DNA of 64,000 bases from Streptomyces sp. NBC_01232. GTDB lineage: Bacteria > Actinomycetota > Actinomycetes > Streptomycetales > Streptomycetaceae. Position 1 is the stretch's first letter. Every line of letters starts with the position of its first letter. The notes below the pieces were generated by a model. It saw only the letters and a list, made by a program, of their open reading frames with translations. It was not told the DNA's origin and ran no database searches. Made by a program: the position numbers and the translations under genes. Below, piece by piece: positions 16,713-25,062 of the stretch. Where the stretch lies: NCBI RefSeq assembly GCF_035989885.1, contig NZ_CP108518.1, forward strand, positions 2,670,501 to 2,734,500. Reading direction: 5' to 3'.

Positions 16713-17789
16713 TCAGAGTTCGATGCAGGTGCGCAGGGCCACGCCCGTACGCATCTGGTCGAGCGCGTCGTTGATCTCGGCGAGCTGCACCCGGTGCGTG
16801 ATCAGGCTCGCCAGGTCCACCCGGCCGGCCCGCCACAGGGCGATGGTGCGCTCGTAGGAGCGCAGCACGTCCCCGCCGCCGTACATCGACGGCAGGATCT
16901 TCTTCTCGTCGAAGAACAGCGAGAACATGTCGATCTGGAAGTTGTCGTCCAGCGCACCGGCCCCGACGATCACCACGCTGCCGCCGCGGCGGGTCATCTT
17001 GTACGCGGTCTGCGCGGTCGCGGACTTGCCGACGACCTCGAAGACGTAGTCGAAGCCCTCGCCGCCGGTGATCCGGTTCTTGGCGTCGTCGAAGGCCTCC
17101 GGCCCCACAGCTTCGGTGGCCCCGAACCGCAGGGCCGCCTCGCGCCGCGACTCCACCGGGTCGACGGCGATGACCTGGGCGGCGCCCTGGACCTTGGCGC
17201 CCTGGATGACGGATATGCCGACGCCGCCGCAGCCGATGACGGCGACCGAGGATCCGGCCTCCACCTTGGCGGTGTTGATGGCGGCGCCCAGACCGGTGGT
17301 GACACCGCACCCGATGAGCGCGGCGATGTCGAAGGGCACGTCGTCGGGGATCGGGACGGCGCACGCGGCGTCGACCACGAGCTCCTCGGCGAAGGTGCCG
17401 GTCGCGGCGAAGCCGAAGATGTCGCCGCCCGCGCGCCGGAAGTTGGGGGTGCCCGCGTTGACCAGGCTCGCCAGGCACAGGTGGCCCTGGCCGCGCCTGC
17501 AGGACGGACAGCTGCCGCAGGGCGGCAGCCAGCAGACGAGGACGCGGTCGCCCTGCTTGAGGGTGGTGACCCCGTCACCGACGTCGGAGATCACTCCGGA
17601 GCCCTCGTGGCCCGGGACGAAGGGGGCGGGCTGCGGCAGGACCCCGCTCATCGCGGAGAGGTCCGAGTGGCACAGGCCGGTGGCCCTGATCCGGACCTTC
17701 ACCTTGCCGGGGCCGAGGCCCACGGCCTCCATGTCGTCGACGACCTCGAGCTTGTCCTGGCCGATCTCGCTCTGCAGTGCTGCGCGCAC
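16713..17789 (-). CDS. zinc-dependent alcohol dehydrogenase (class III-like MDR)
   Basis: 358 aa, ATG at 17789. Catalytic zinc ligands are in ATGLCHSDLSAM (Cys about 38) and GHEGSG (His/Glu about 60). The structural zinc loop is CGSCPSCRRGQGHLC (about residues 91-105), and the third catalytic zinc Cys is in ALIGCGVTTG. The cofactor loop is GCGGVGISVIQGA (about 185). It should oxidise primary or secondary alcohols with NAD or a nicotinoprotein acceptor. Its place between the MaoC hydratase and the SDR suggests oxidation of a side-chain alcohol, for example the product of CYP125; that link is inference. Confidence 0.85.
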   Translation of the reverse strand: MRAALQSEIGQDKLEVVDDMEAVGLGPGKVKVRIRATGLCHSDLSAMSGVLPQPAPFVPGHEGSGVISDVGDGVTTLKQGDRVLVCWLPPCGSCPSCRRGQGHLCLASLVNAGTPNFRRAGGDIFGFAATGTFAEELVVDAACAVPIPDDVPFDIAALIGCGVTTGLGAAINTAKVEAGSSVAVIGCGGVGISVIQGAKVQGAAQVIAVDPVESRREAALRFGATEAVGPEAFDDAKNRITGGEGFDYVFEVVGKSATAQTAYKMTRRGGSVVIVGAGALDDNFQIDMFSLFFDEKKILPSMYGGGDVLRSYERTIALWRAGRVDLASLITHRVQLAEINDALDQMRTGVALRTCIEL

Positions 17790-17818
17790 GGTGCGGCTCC
17801 TTGGTCTCGTACGGTCTG

Positions 17819-17857
17819 TGCTCGTTCTCGCTGCTCGTTCTCGCTGCTCGTTCTCGG
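17819..17857. repeat. three tandem 13-bp repeats
   Basis: The unit TGCTCGTTCTCGC occurs three times head to tail (the last ends in G), in the 109-bp space between the MaoC and alcohol dehydrogenase genes. It leaves about 30 bp before the alcohol dehydrogenase start. It may be replication slippage; no operator role is evident. Confidence 0.85.
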
Positions 17858-17898
17858 TTCGCGTGCTCGTGCCCGGTGCTCTGTTCGCGTGGGCCTGC

Positions 17899-18753
17899 TT
17901 ACGCGTGTTCGACGACGGTGTCGGCGAGGACCGGCGCGTCGTCCCGTTCGACGGCGGTCACCGACACCAGCACCCGGCCCGGCTCCTGCCACATCCGGAT
18001 GCGCAGCGTCTCGCCGGGGAAGACGATCCCGGCGAAGCGCGTGCGGTAGGCGCGGACCCGCGAGACGTCCCCCTGGAGGACCGTGTCGACGACGGCCTTG
18101 AGGGTCATCCCGTACGAGCACAGCCCGTGCAGGATCGGCTGGTCGAAGCCGGCCGTCTTGGCGAACTCGGGGTCGGCGTGCAGCGGGTTCCAGTCGCCGG
18201 AGAGGCGGTAGAGGAGCGCCTGGTCCTCGCGGATGTGCCGCTCCTCGATGCGGTCCGGGGCGCGCTCGGGCAGTTCCTCCCGGACGGAGGGGCCGCGCTC
18301 GCCGCCGAACCCGCCCTCGCCCCGTACGAAGATCTGCGCGTCGCTCGTCCACAGCGGTCCGTCGGCGTCGGCCACCTCGGTGCGCAGGACGACGACGGCG
18401 GCCTTGCCCTTGTCGTAGAGGGCCGCGACCCTGGCGGTCGAGGTGGCACTGCCCTTGACGGGGATGGGCCGGTGCAGCTCGATGGACTGGCCGCCGTGCA
18501 GGACGTTCGCGAGGTTGATGTCGATCCCGGGGGCGGCGAGGCCGCCCATCATGGCCATGCCGGCACCGGCCACGGTCGCGAAGCTGGGGAGGACGTGCAG
18601 CTTGGATTCGAGGGTGTAGCGCAGCTCGTCCGGGTCGGTGGCCGGCAGGCCCGCGCCGAGGCCGAGGTGGTAGAGCTGGATGTCCTTGTGGTCCCAGCCG
18701 ATGTCCCCCTGGCGGGGGTCGGCGGCGAGGGCCTTGGCGGCATCGATCGGCAT
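17899..18753 (-). CDS. MaoC family (R)-specific enoyl-CoA hydratase, double hot-dog
   Basis: 284 aa. The ATG at 18753 follows GGGAG; longer in-frame starts lack a ribosome binding site. The N-terminal half is a degenerate hot-dog (HKDIQLYHLGLGAGL, HVLPSFATVAGAG). The C-terminal half has the hydratase-2 motif YRLSGDWNPLHADPEFAKTA, with the catalytic Asp and His (about residues 188-193), followed by GFDQPILHGLCSYGM. Length and layout match mycobacterial ChsH3/Rv3538 (286 aa), which hydrates the side-chain enoyl-CoA in cholesterol breakdown, and eukaryotic MFE-2 hydratase. It leads the MaoC / ADH / SDR operon, 136 bp downstream of a perfect KstR-type palindrome. Confidence 0.88.
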   Translation of the reverse strand: MPIDAAKALAADPRQGDIGWDHKDIQLYHLGLGAGLPATDPDELRYTLESKLHVLPSFATVAGAGMAMMGGLAAPGIDINLANVLHGGQSIELHRPIPVKGSATSTARVAALYDKGKAAVVVLRTEVADADGPLWTSDAQIFVRGEGGFGGERGPSVREELPERAPDRIEERHIREDQALLYRLSGDWNPLHADPEFAKTAGFDQPILHGLCSYGMTLKAVVDTVLQGDVSRVRAYRTRFAGIVFPGETLRIRMWQEPGRVLVSVTAVERDDAPVLADTVVEHA

Positions 18754-18888
18754 GGGGATGCTGCTCCCTGTCATTGGAGAACCGGGGCCGTGGAAGAGCC
18801 GTCGGAAGAGCTGTGGAAGTGCTCTGGAAGACCTCGGTGCGACCGTCCGCACCGTCGGCCGCACCGAGGTCGTCTGCGGGGGCCGGTT

Positions 18889-18904
18889 CTAGAACGCGTT
18901 CTAG
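18889..18904. promoter_or_regulatory. KstR-type box upstream of the MaoC operon
   Basis: CTAGAACGCGTTCTAG is a perfect 16-bp palindrome. Positions 18890-18903 (TAGAACGCGTTCTA) fit the published KstR consensus TNNAACNNGTTNNA exactly. It sits in the 278-bp divergent region between the MaoC gene and the receiver-like gene. A kstR orthologue is in this window at 43237-43860. Confidence 0.8.
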
Positions 18905-18957
18905 GCCCGACCGGTGAGGGAATGTATAACGCACGCCCCCGCACTTGGGAAGACTCT

Positions 18958-18970
18958 TGACTTCACGTCA
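18958..18970. promoter_or_regulatory. TGAC-N5-GTCA dyad upstream of the MaoC operon
   Basis: TGAC-TTCAC-GTCA, followed by GAT. The same right half (GTCAGAT) recurs at 24617 and 35502, and GTCAGAC at 57821. It lies 54 bp beyond the KstR box. The regulator is unknown. Confidence 0.5.
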
Positions 18971-19031
18971 GATCGGTTGTCTGCGGAGCGTGTTGCGTGC
19001 CCGCCGGGAGGCGGGGCAATAGCCTGCCCGC

Positions 19032-19394
19032 GTGGACGAAATGCCTGTTGATCACCGTGATGTCCGTGCCCTGCGGGTCCTGCTGGAGCCGCCGAATCCG
19101 GCCCTGGCGCTCCAGCTCGGCCTCCAGCCGGACATCGAGGTCGTACAGGACCCGATGGCCCGGCCCGCGGTGGCCCTGGTGGAGGAGCTCGCGGCCGTGA
19201 CCGCGCTGCTGGCCGACGATCCCCAGTGCAGGGTGCTGGTCCTCACGGGCTCGGCGCACCCGGGCCTGGCGGAGGCCGCCCTGGCCGCGGGAGCGGCGGG
19301 GCTGGTGCTGCGGGACGGCCCGGTCGAGGATCTGGCGGACTGCGTCCGCCGTGCGTCGATGGGCGAAACGGTGGTGGACCCGGCCCTGGGATGA
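19032..19394 (+). CDS. receiver-like domain protein lacking output domain
   Basis: 120 aa, GTG at 19032. The second half is clearly the alpha4-beta5-alpha5 end of a NarL/FixJ receiver: CRVLVLTGSAHPGLAEAALA (with the switch Thr about residue 72), then GAAGLVLRDGPVEDLADCVR and an ETVVDPAL linker start. The protein then stops where a LuxR-type helix-turn-helix would normally follow. The phospho-acceptor Asp position is absent (RPAVALVEELAAV replaces the usual VLLD-x-RMP). It is therefore either an orphan non-phosphorylated receiver or a decayed response regulator. It shares the divergent region with the KstR box at 18890. Confidence 0.65.
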   Translation: MDEMPVDHRDVRALRVLLEPPNPALALQLGLQPDIEVVQDPMARPAVALVEELAAVTALLADDPQCRVLVLTGSAHPGLAEAALAAGAAGLVLRDGPVEDLADCVRRASMGETVVDPALG

Positions 19395-19438
19395 GCCGTG
19401 GTGCATCCTGGTGCCTCCGGAGGATCCCGGGGACCCGG

Positions 19439-19492
19439 GTGAATCCCATGGTTCCCGTGAATCCCATGGTTCCCGTGAATCCCATGAATCCC
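19439..19492. repeat. three tandem 18-bp repeats
   Basis: GTGAATCCCATGGTTCCC occurs twice exactly (19439-19456, 19457-19474) and once with two changes (19475-19492), then a fourth partial copy. It lies between the receiver-like gene and a small membrane ORF. It is probably slippage-derived; no coding role. Confidence 0.85.
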
Positions 19493-19568
19493 GGTGAATC
19501 CTTTCGTGGCACCCGCGCCTCTTATGCATGTGCCGACGCCAAGGTCGGCACCTGACCCGGAGGTTGTC

Positions 19569-19661
19569 ATGATCGCTGTTGTTGCCGGTACCGTGGCCGT
19601 TCTGCTGCTCTGCACGTGCACCGTCCTCGTGGTGCGCCGACGGGCCCGCTCCCGTGGCTGA
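19569..19661 (+). CDS. 30-aa single-span membrane peptide coupled to a sigma factor
   Basis: The ATG at 19569 has a perfect GGAGG five bases upstream. The peptide is one hydrophobic helix (MIAVVAGTVAVLLLCTCTVL) followed by a basic tail VVRRRARSRG, so it should span the membrane with the C-terminus inside. Its last codons overlap the GTG start of the sigma-factor gene at 19654, suggesting translational coupling. No family is recognised. It could be a regulator of the sigma factor or only a leader that sets its translation. Confidence 0.55.
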   Translation: MIAVVAGTVAVLLLCTCTVLVVRRRARSRG

Positions 19662-20211
19662 GTCGTCGGCCTGGCCCGCCGAGGCGCTGATCGTCGCCGC
19701 GCAGGGCGGGGACCTCGATTCGATCACCGCGCTGGTCTCCGGCTCGCACCCGAACGTCCGCAGGTTCGCGTACTCGCTGTGCGCCTCGCCCGAGGACGCC
19801 GAGGACGCGGCCCAGGAGGCGCTGATCATCCTCTACCGGAAGATCGGGATGCTGCGCGCGTCCGGCGCCCTGGCCTCCTGGATGTTCCGCATCGTCCGCA
19901 ACGAGTGCCTGCGCCGGGCCCGGCTGATGCCGCGCGAGCGCGCTCCGCTGCCGGACACCGCCGTGATGTCGGCCGAGGAGGAGGTGCTGCAGCGTCTGGA
20001 GGCGGCCCGCGTGGCGCGGGCCGTCGCCGCCCTGCCCGCCGACCAGCGGCGCGTGCTCATCATGCGGGACATCCAGGGCTACAGCGGGCGGATGGCCGCC
20101 GACGCGCTCGGCATCGGTACCGCCGCGATGAAGTCACGGCTGCACCGGGCCCGGACGACCCTTCAGGACACCTTGCGCAACGCCCCCGGAGGCAACGATG
20201 AAGACCACTGA
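19654..20211 (+). CDS. RNA polymerase sigma factor, ECF-like
   Basis: 185 aa, GTG at 19654 inside the end of the preceding 30-aa ORF. Region 2 is FAYSLCASPEDAEDAAQEAL, followed by the LASWMFRIVRNECLRRAR segment (about residues 35-90). Region 4 contains ALPADQRRVLIMRDIQGYSG and the recognition helix IGTAAMKSRLHRARTTLQ (about residues 125-175). No C-terminal extension. It overlaps the next gene by 14 bp, so the membrane protein downstream may be co-regulated or act as its partner. No zinc-type anti-sigma factor is visible. Confidence 0.85.
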   Translation: MAESSAWPAEALIVAAQGGDLDSITALVSGSHPNVRRFAYSLCASPEDAEDAAQEALIILYRKIGMLRASGALASWMFRIVRNECLRRARLMPRERAPLPDTAVMSAEEEVLQRLEAARVARAVAALPADQRRVLIMRDIQGYSGRMAADALGIGTAAMKSRLHRARTTLQDTLRNAPGGNDEDH

Positions 20212-20482
20212 CGGCCCCGACTTCGCGAGCTCCTCCGTGCCCCGCCACCTGGTCCGCGGCGCGATCGGATTCGGCTCGCTGATCGGGGCCTTCGCCCTCC
20301 TCCCGCTCTACGGGCCGCTCACGCTGCTGCTCGCCCCGGTCGGCGTACTGGCACTGCGCGGCTGCCCGATGTGCTGGGCGATCGGCCTGGCGCAGACCCT
20401 TTCCCGGGGCCGCCTGCGCCGCGAGTGCACGGACGGCCGCTGCGAACTGAAGCCGACCGGCTCCAGCCCCGCCGGTGTGTGA
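20198..20482 (+). CDS. small membrane protein downstream of the sigma factor
   Basis: 94 aa, ATG at 20198 inside the sigma-factor gene with a GGAGGCAACG site before it. Residues about 20-52 are hydrophobic (GAIGFGSLIGAFALLPL, LTLLLAPVGVLALRG), giving one hairpin or two spans. A Cys motif GCPMCW follows, and two further Cys are in the C-terminal tail (ECTDGRCELKP). The layout resembles DUF2892/YgaP-type inner-membrane proteins with GCP at the end of the second span. The cysteines could sense thiols or metal and act on the co-translated sigma factor; that is a guess from context. Confidence 0.6.
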   Translation: MKTTDGPDFASSSVPRHLVRGAIGFGSLIGAFALLPLYGPLTLLLAPVGVLALRGCPMCWAIGLAQTLSRGRLRRECTDGRCELKPTGSSPAGV

Positions 20483-20644
20483 GGTGCGGGTCCGGGCAGC
20501 GCCCGGCGAGGCGCAGGCGGGTGCCCCGATATGAGCGCAACTGCGCGGTCCCGGCCACTGATTGACGGATTCCGCAGCAGCGCGCGTCCACGTACGGGGA
20601 CCAGGATGGGACTCCCTTCAACCTAGCTTCGTGGAGACGGAACC

Positions 20645-21073
20645 ATGCGCTTATCCGCCCTGTCCGCCACCGCCGCGCTCGTGCTCGCGACCCTCGCCGG
20701 AGGCGCGGCCCCGGCTACTGCCGACGCCCCGGCCGGCCCGGTCCTCCAGGTCGACCTGGACGCCGGCAAGGGCCTCCACCACAACATGGGGACGGTGATC
20801 TACGAGCGCGTCGACGGCGCGGCGAACTCGGTCAGGATCATCTCCGTGCAGATCACCAGCGGCGAGCGCGACTGCGCCTGGGTGTCGTGGAACGACCCGC
20901 ACAACTTCAACGGCTGGACGAACCTGACCACCGAGCCCTCCTGCAACGGAGGCGGCATGGGGGAGAACCCGGACATCATCATCAAGGCACCGGTCGGCCA
21001 CCCGCTCAAGGTGCGCCTGTATGCCGACCACCCCGGCTCCGACGTGGTGCACAAGGACATCCAGAAGCTCTGA
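20645..21073 (+). CDS. secreted hypothetical protein
   Basis: 142 aa, ATG at 20645 with GGAGACGG upstream. Residues 1-27 form a Sec signal peptide (RLSALSATAALVLATLAGGA, with cleavage after ATA). The mature part (about 115 aa) has two cysteines (ERDCAWVSWNDP, EPSCNGGGMG) that could form one disulfide, several Trp/Asn and a KAPVGHPLKVRLYADHPGS stretch, suggesting a small beta-sandwich. No family is recognised. It is transcribed alone, 162 bp after the sigma-factor operon. Confidence 0.65.
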   Translation: MRLSALSATAALVLATLAGGAAPATADAPAGPVLQVDLDAGKGLHHNMGTVIYERVDGAANSVRIISVQITSGERDCAWVSWNDPHNFNGWTNLTTEPSCNGGGMGENPDIIIKAPVGHPLKVRLYADHPGSDVVHKDIQKL

Positions 21074-21234
21074 CCGGGGCGGGCGGGGCCGGGGCGCTAC
21101 GAGCCGTCCCCGCCGCCTTGGCGGCCTCGTCGTACTCGTCCCTGGTCACGCTGCCGGTGGCGCTGAAGGACGCCTCACGTATGTCGCTCACGGGGGCGGA
21201 GCCTGGCGCTCCGCCCCCACGGCCGAAAGCGCGT

Positions 21235-22431
21235 TCAGCGCTGGCCCCGCCGCAGCAGCGTCACCACCGCGGCGCCGCCCAGGCCGATGTTGTGCGCCAG
21301 CCCGACCCGCGCGCCCGGGACCTGCCGCGGCCCGGCCTCGCCCCGCAGCTGCCAGACCAGCTCCGCCGCCTGCGCCAGGCCCGTCGCTCCCAGCGGATGC
21401 CCCTTCGAGATCAGCCCGCCGGAGGGGTTCACCACCCACCGCCCGCCGTACGTGGTCGCGCCCGACTCCACCAGCTTCCCGGCGGCGCCGTCCTCGCACA
21501 TGCCCAGCGCCTCGTACGTCAGCAGCTCGTTGACCGAGAAGCAGTCGTGCAGCTCCACCACGTCCACGTCCTCGATGCCGAGCCCCGAGGTCTCGTACGC
21601 CTGCCGCGCCGCGGCCGCCGTCATCGGCTTGCCCACCACGTCGATGCACGAGCCCGAGGCGAAGGAAGCCTCCGTGTCCGTCGTCATCGCCTGGCCGACG
21701 ATCTCCACCGCCTTGTCGTGCAGCCCGTGCCGCACCACGAAGCGCTCCGACACCACCAGCGCCGCCGCCGCGCCGTCCGAGGTCGGCGAGCACTGGAGCT
21801 TCGTCAGCGGCGCGTGGATCTCCTTCGCCGCCAGGATCTCCTCCACCGTGTACGCGTCCTGGAACTGCGCGTTCGGGTTGTTCACCGAGTGCCGGTGGTT
21901 CTTCGCGCCGACCGCCGCGAGCTGCGCGGCCGTGGTTCCGTACCGCTCCATGTGCTCCCGCGCCGCGTTGCCGAAGATCTGCGCCGTGGGCGGGGACATC
22001 TCGAAGCCGTGGCCCGCGGCCATGATCCCGTAGTGCCGGGCCACCGGTGACGTCTTGAAATCGCCGCCGTCCGAGCCGCCGCCCAGTGCGCCGCGCTTCA
22101 TCTTCTCGAAGCCGAGCGCCAGCACGCAGTCGCTGATCCCGCCCTGCACGAACTGCCGCGCCATCATCAGGGCGGTCGAGCCCGTCGCACAGTTGTTGTT
22201 GACGTTGTAGACCGGCACCCCGCTGAGCCCCAGCTCGTACGCCGCCCGCTGGCCCGCGGTCGAGGCCTGGAAGCAGTAGCCCACCGGGACCTGCTCGACG
22301 AGCCCGTAGTCCACACCCGCGTCGGCGAGCGCCGCCGATCCGGCCTCCTTCGCCATGTCCCAGTACTGCCAGTCCCGCGACTCCGGCTTCTCGAACTTCG
22401 TCATGCCGACGCCCACGATGTACGACTTCAT
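21235..22431 (-). CDS. SCP-x-type thiolase / lipid-transfer protein (Ltp3-like)
   Basis: 398 aa thiolase fold. The nucleophile Cys is in [20 protein letters not shown] (about residue 80). C-terminal histidine regions are [19 protein letters not shown] and [20 protein letters not shown], then [12 protein letters not shown]. This is the lipid-transfer/SCP2-thiolase branch, which in mycobacterial sterol catabolism includes Ltp2 (retro-aldolase) and Ltp3 (thiolase, about 394 aa). It lies 15 bp downstream of the FadE34-like dehydrogenase gene, so both read from the KstR-box promoter at 24591. It may cleave a beta-keto- or beta-hydroxyacyl-CoA sterol side chain; which reaction cannot be decided from sequence alone. 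Confidence 0.82.
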   Translation of the reverse strand: MKSYIVGVGMTKFEKPESRDWQYWDMAKEAGSAALADAGVDYGLVEQVPVGYCFQASTAGQRAAYELGLSGVPVYNVNNNCATGSTALMMARQFVQGGISDCVLALGFEKMKRGALGGGSDGGDFKTSPVARHYGIMAAGHGFEMSPPTAQIFGNAAREHMERYGTTAAQLAAVGAKNHRHSVNNPNAQFQDAYTVEEILAAKEIHAPLTKLQCSPTSDGAAAALVVSERFVVRHGLHDKAVEIVGQAMTTDTEASFASGSCIDVVGKPMTAAAARQAYETSGLGIEDVDVVELHDCFSVNELLTYEALGMCEDGAAGKLVESGATTYGGRWVVNPSGGLISKGHPLGATGLAQAAELVWQLRGEAGPRQVPGARVGLAHNIGLGGAAVVTLLRRGQR

Positions 22432-22446
22432 GCCCCTGGTGTCCCT

Positions 22447-24579
22447 TCAGTCCCTCGGGAGGCCGAGAATCCGCTCGGCGACGACATTGAGCTGGACCTG
22501 TGTGGTGCCCCCGGCGATGGTCAGGCAGCGGGACATGAGCATCCCGTGCACCGCCCGCTCCCCCGCTCCTTCCCGCACCGCGCCCGCCGGCCCCAGCAGT
22601 TCGAGCGCGAGCTCGGCGGTCCGCTGCTGGTGCGGGGTCTGGACGAGCTTGCGCACGGAGGCGCCCGCGCCCGGCTCCAGCCCCGACACCTGCTGGAGCG
22701 TGGTGCGCAGCCCGATGCAGGCCAGGGCGTGGGCCTCGGCGGCCAGCGCTCCGATCCGCGCCCTGTACGTGCCGTCGAGACCGGCGGCGCGCGCCAGCAG
22801 CGCCTCCAGGCCGGTGTCGAAGGTCATCTGGTCGGCCATGTGGACGCGTTCGTTGCCGAGGGTGTTGCGGGCCACCTTCCAGCCGCCGTCCGCGGCGCCG
22901 ACCAGCGCGTCCGCCGGGAGCTCCACGTCGTCGAAGTACACCTCGTTGAAGAGGGCCTCGCCGGTGATCTCCTTCAGCGGCCGGACGTCGATGCCGGGGG
23001 TGTTCTTCATGTCGACGACGAAGTAGCCGAGCCCCTTGTGCTTGGGCGCGTCCGGGTCGGTGCGGGCCAGCAGGATCCCGAGGTCGGCGCTGTGCGCGGA
23101 ACTCGTCCACACCTTCTGCCCGTTGACCTTCCAGGAGCCGTCCTCCCGCCGCTCCGCCCTGGTCCGCAGCGAGGCCAGGTCCGAGCCCGCGCCCGGCTCC
23201 GAGAAGAGCTGGCACCAGGTGAGGTCCCCGCGCAGGGTCGGCAGGAGGTAGGCCTCCCGCTGCGCCTGCGTCCCGTAGGCGAGCAGTGAGGGCACCACCC
23301 AGGTGGCGATCCCGAGGTCGGCGAGCTTGACCCCGGCAGCGGCGAGCTCCTGCTGGACGACGAGCTGCTCGACCGGTCCCGCGCCGAGCCCGTACGGGGC
23401 CGGCAGGTACGGGGCGGCGTAGCCGGTGGGGGCCAGGATCCGGCGGGCTGCGGCCGGGCCGAGCCCGCGCGCTTCCCCGATGGCGGTACGGGCCTTCGCA
23501 CGGTACGTCTCGGCCTGCGCGGGCAGTTCCAGCTTCAGCTCCCGGCGCGCCCCGGCGGCCGCGAGCCGCACGGCCCGTACGCGGTGTCCGTCGCCGGGCC
23601 CCAGCAGCTGGCGGGCGACCAGGGCCCGCCGCAGGTAGATGTGGGCGTCGTGCTCCCAGGTGAAGCCGATCCCGCCGAGGATCTGGATGCAGTCCTTGGC
23701 GCAGGTGTAGGCGGCGTCCAGGGCGGTGCCGGCGGCGAGGGCCGCCACCAGCGAGCGCACCTCGGCGGGCTCGTCCATGGCCTGTGCGGCGTCCCAGGCC
23801 AGCGCCCGGGCCTGCTCGAGGCGGACCAGCATGTCGGCGCACAGGTGCTTCACGCCCTGGAACTGCCCGATGGGCCGGCCGAACTGCTCGCGCACCTTCG
23901 CGTACTCGGCGGCGGTGTGCAGGGCCCAGGCGGCGGTGCCGCAGGCGTCGGCGGCGAACAGCGTGCAGGCCAGGTCGCGCACCAGGGCCGCGTCCAGTTC
24001 CAGCAGCCGGTCCGGGCCGGTGGCGACCCCCCGCGCCCGGACCTCGGCGGTGGGGCGGGTCGGGTCGGCGCTCTCGTGCGTACGGATGTCCAGCGCGGCC
24101 GCGTCCACCGCGAACCACCGGGTGCCGTGCGCGGCCTCGGCGGCGAGCAGCACCAGGTCGGCCTCGCCGGCGCCGAGCACGGGCGGCGCGAGCCCGTCGA
24201 GCAGGTACCCGCCGCCCGGGGCGGCGACGGCGGTCAGGGTCCCGGGCCCGAGCGCGACCGCGCCGACCCGGCCTTCGAGCGGCTCGGCCCCGGCCCGGTC
24301 CAGCAGTACGGAGGCCAGCGCGCTCGGCAGGTACGCCCCGGGCAGCGCGGCCCGGGCCGCCTGCTCGACGACGACGGCCAGGTCGAGCAGGGTCCCGCCG
24401 TCCAGGTGCGGGTCCAGCAGGCCCTGCGCGGTCATGGCGTCCCAGTAGGCGGGCCGCGCCCCGGTCTGCGGCGGGGTGTCGAGCAGTTTGCGGATCTCTT
24501 CTGGAGGCGCGGCCCGCGCGACCCAGCCGCGCACCGCCTCGGCCAACTCGCGCTGCTCCTGCGTGATTCCGATGCCCAT
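22447..24579 (-). CDS. fused double-domain acyl-CoA dehydrogenase, FadE34-like
   Basis: 710 aa: two acyl-CoA dehydrogenase modules in one chain. The N-terminal module spans about 1-330 (MGIGITQEQRELAEAVRGWV, VREQFGRPIGQFQGVKHL). The C-terminal module spans about 380-710 (CQLFSEPGAGSDLASLRT, KVNGQKVWTSSAHSADLG, ending with IAGGTTQVQLNVVAERILG). M. tuberculosis FadE34 is a 711-aa fusion of this kind and desaturates the cholesterol side-chain CoA ester; other actinobacterial FadEs work as alpha2beta2 heterotetramers. The start ATG at 24579 gives the conserved N-terminus; no Shine-Dalgarno is present, so the mRNA may be leaderless. A perfect KstR box lies only 12 bp upstream. Confidence 0.85.
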   Translation of the reverse strand: MGIGITQEQRELAEAVRGWVARAAPPEEIRKLLDTPPQTGARPAYWDAMTAQGLLDPHLDGGTLLDLAVVVEQAARAALPGAYLPSALASVLLDRAGAEPLEGRVGAVALGPGTLTAVAAPGGGYLLDGLAPPVLGAGEADLVLLAAEAAHGTRWFAVDAAALDIRTHESADPTRPTAEVRARGVATGPDRLLELDAALVRDLACTLFAADACGTAAWALHTAAEYAKVREQFGRPIGQFQGVKHLCADMLVRLEQARALAWDAAQAMDEPAEVRSLVAALAAGTALDAAYTCAKDCIQILGGIGFTWEHDAHIYLRRALVARQLLGPGDGHRVRAVRLAAAGARRELKLELPAQAETYRAKARTAIGEARGLGPAAARRILAPTGYAAPYLPAPYGLGAGPVEQLVVQQELAAAGVKLADLGIATWVVPSLLAYGTQAQREAYLLPTLRGDLTWCQLFSEPGAGSDLASLRTRAERREDGSWKVNGQKVWTSSAHSADLGILLARTDPDAPKHKGLGYFVVDMKNTPGIDVRPLKEITGEALFNEVYFDDVELPADALVGAADGGWKVARNTLGNERVHMADQMTFDTGLEALLARAAGLDGTYRARIGALAAEAHALACIGLRTTLQQVSGLEPGAGASVRKLVQTPHQQRTAELALELLGPAGAVREGAGERAVHGMLMSRCLTIAGGTTQVQLNVVAERILGLPRD

Positions 24580-24590
24580 GCGCGGCAGAC

Positions 24591-24604
24591 TAGAACACGT
24601 TCCA
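24591..24604. promoter_or_regulatory. KstR-type box upstream of the FadE34-like gene
   Basis: TAGAACACGTTCCA matches TNNAACNNGTTNNA at all defined positions and lies 12 bp before the ATG, so binding would cover the transcription start. Confidence 0.75.
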
Positions 24605-24623
24605 ATCTGACGGAAGGTCAGAT
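24605..24623. promoter_or_regulatory. TGAC-N5-GTCA dyad abutting the KstR box
   Basis: ATCTGAC-GGAAG-GTCAGAT: perfect 7-bp arms with a 5-bp spacer, directly next to the KstR box. It is the best copy of a dyad shared with 18958, 35492 and 57811. Confidence 0.65.
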
Positions 24624-24726
24624 GACCGGTCGGATGGACGCGTTCTTCGTTCGGCGGCCGAGACCGCAGGTCGGGGGCCCCGGCCGGTGACCCGCCCACC
24701 GCCACGGGCCTTGCCCGCCGGCGCTC

Positions 24727-25062
24727 TCAGATGTTGCGCAGCGCCCAGACCGCCCAGACGAGGGCGCCCGTCACCGTCACGACGGCCACCGTCCCGAGGG
24801 TGATCCCGGCCCGCGCCCGGGTGCGGCTGGCGCCCTCGTCGCCGCGCACGCGCCGCAGGGCGATGCCTCCCGAGACGACCGCCCAGACCCCCAGCGGCAG
24901 GACCAGGTAGAGCGGGAGGAAGCGCAGCAGGTTCGGAACGGACTCCGGAAGCAGCGGACAGCCGGTGGACGCGACGGCCACGCTCCCCAGCACGAGTGAC
25001 CAGGTGCCCGTCACCTGCGGGAGGGCCTCGTCTTCGAACGGATCGGTCTGCGTGGAACTCAT
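24727..25062 (-). CDS. DUF4190-like small membrane protein
   Basis: 111 aa from ATG 25062; a GTG three codons upstream (25071) is an alternative and neither has a good ribosome binding site. The layout is DUF4190-like: a short acidic N-terminus, a first helix (TWSLVLGSVAVASTGC), a second helix (LYLVLPLGVWAVVSGGIALRRV), a charged loop with the typical RRVRGDEG...RARAGITLG motif, and a third helix (AVVTVTGALVWAVWAL). Function unknown; such proteins are common in Gram-positive envelopes. Confidence 0.65.
   Translation of the reverse strand: MSSTQTDPFEDEALPQVTGTWSLVLGSVAVASTGCPLLPESVPNLLRFLPLYLVLPLGVWAVVSGGIALRRVRGDEGASRTRARAGITLGTVAVVTVTGALVWAVWALRNI

Noticed and set aside
16794..18101. Long plus-strand frames antisense to the MaoC/ADH/SDR operon
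   Set aside because: Mirror frames of high-GC genes; protein motifs are all on the minus strand.
21006..21191. 61-codon minus-strand ORF starting SDIREASFSATGSVTRDEYD
   Set aside because: The first part looks coding-like, but it overlaps the secreted-protein gene and loses sense after about 27 residues; possibly a remnant.
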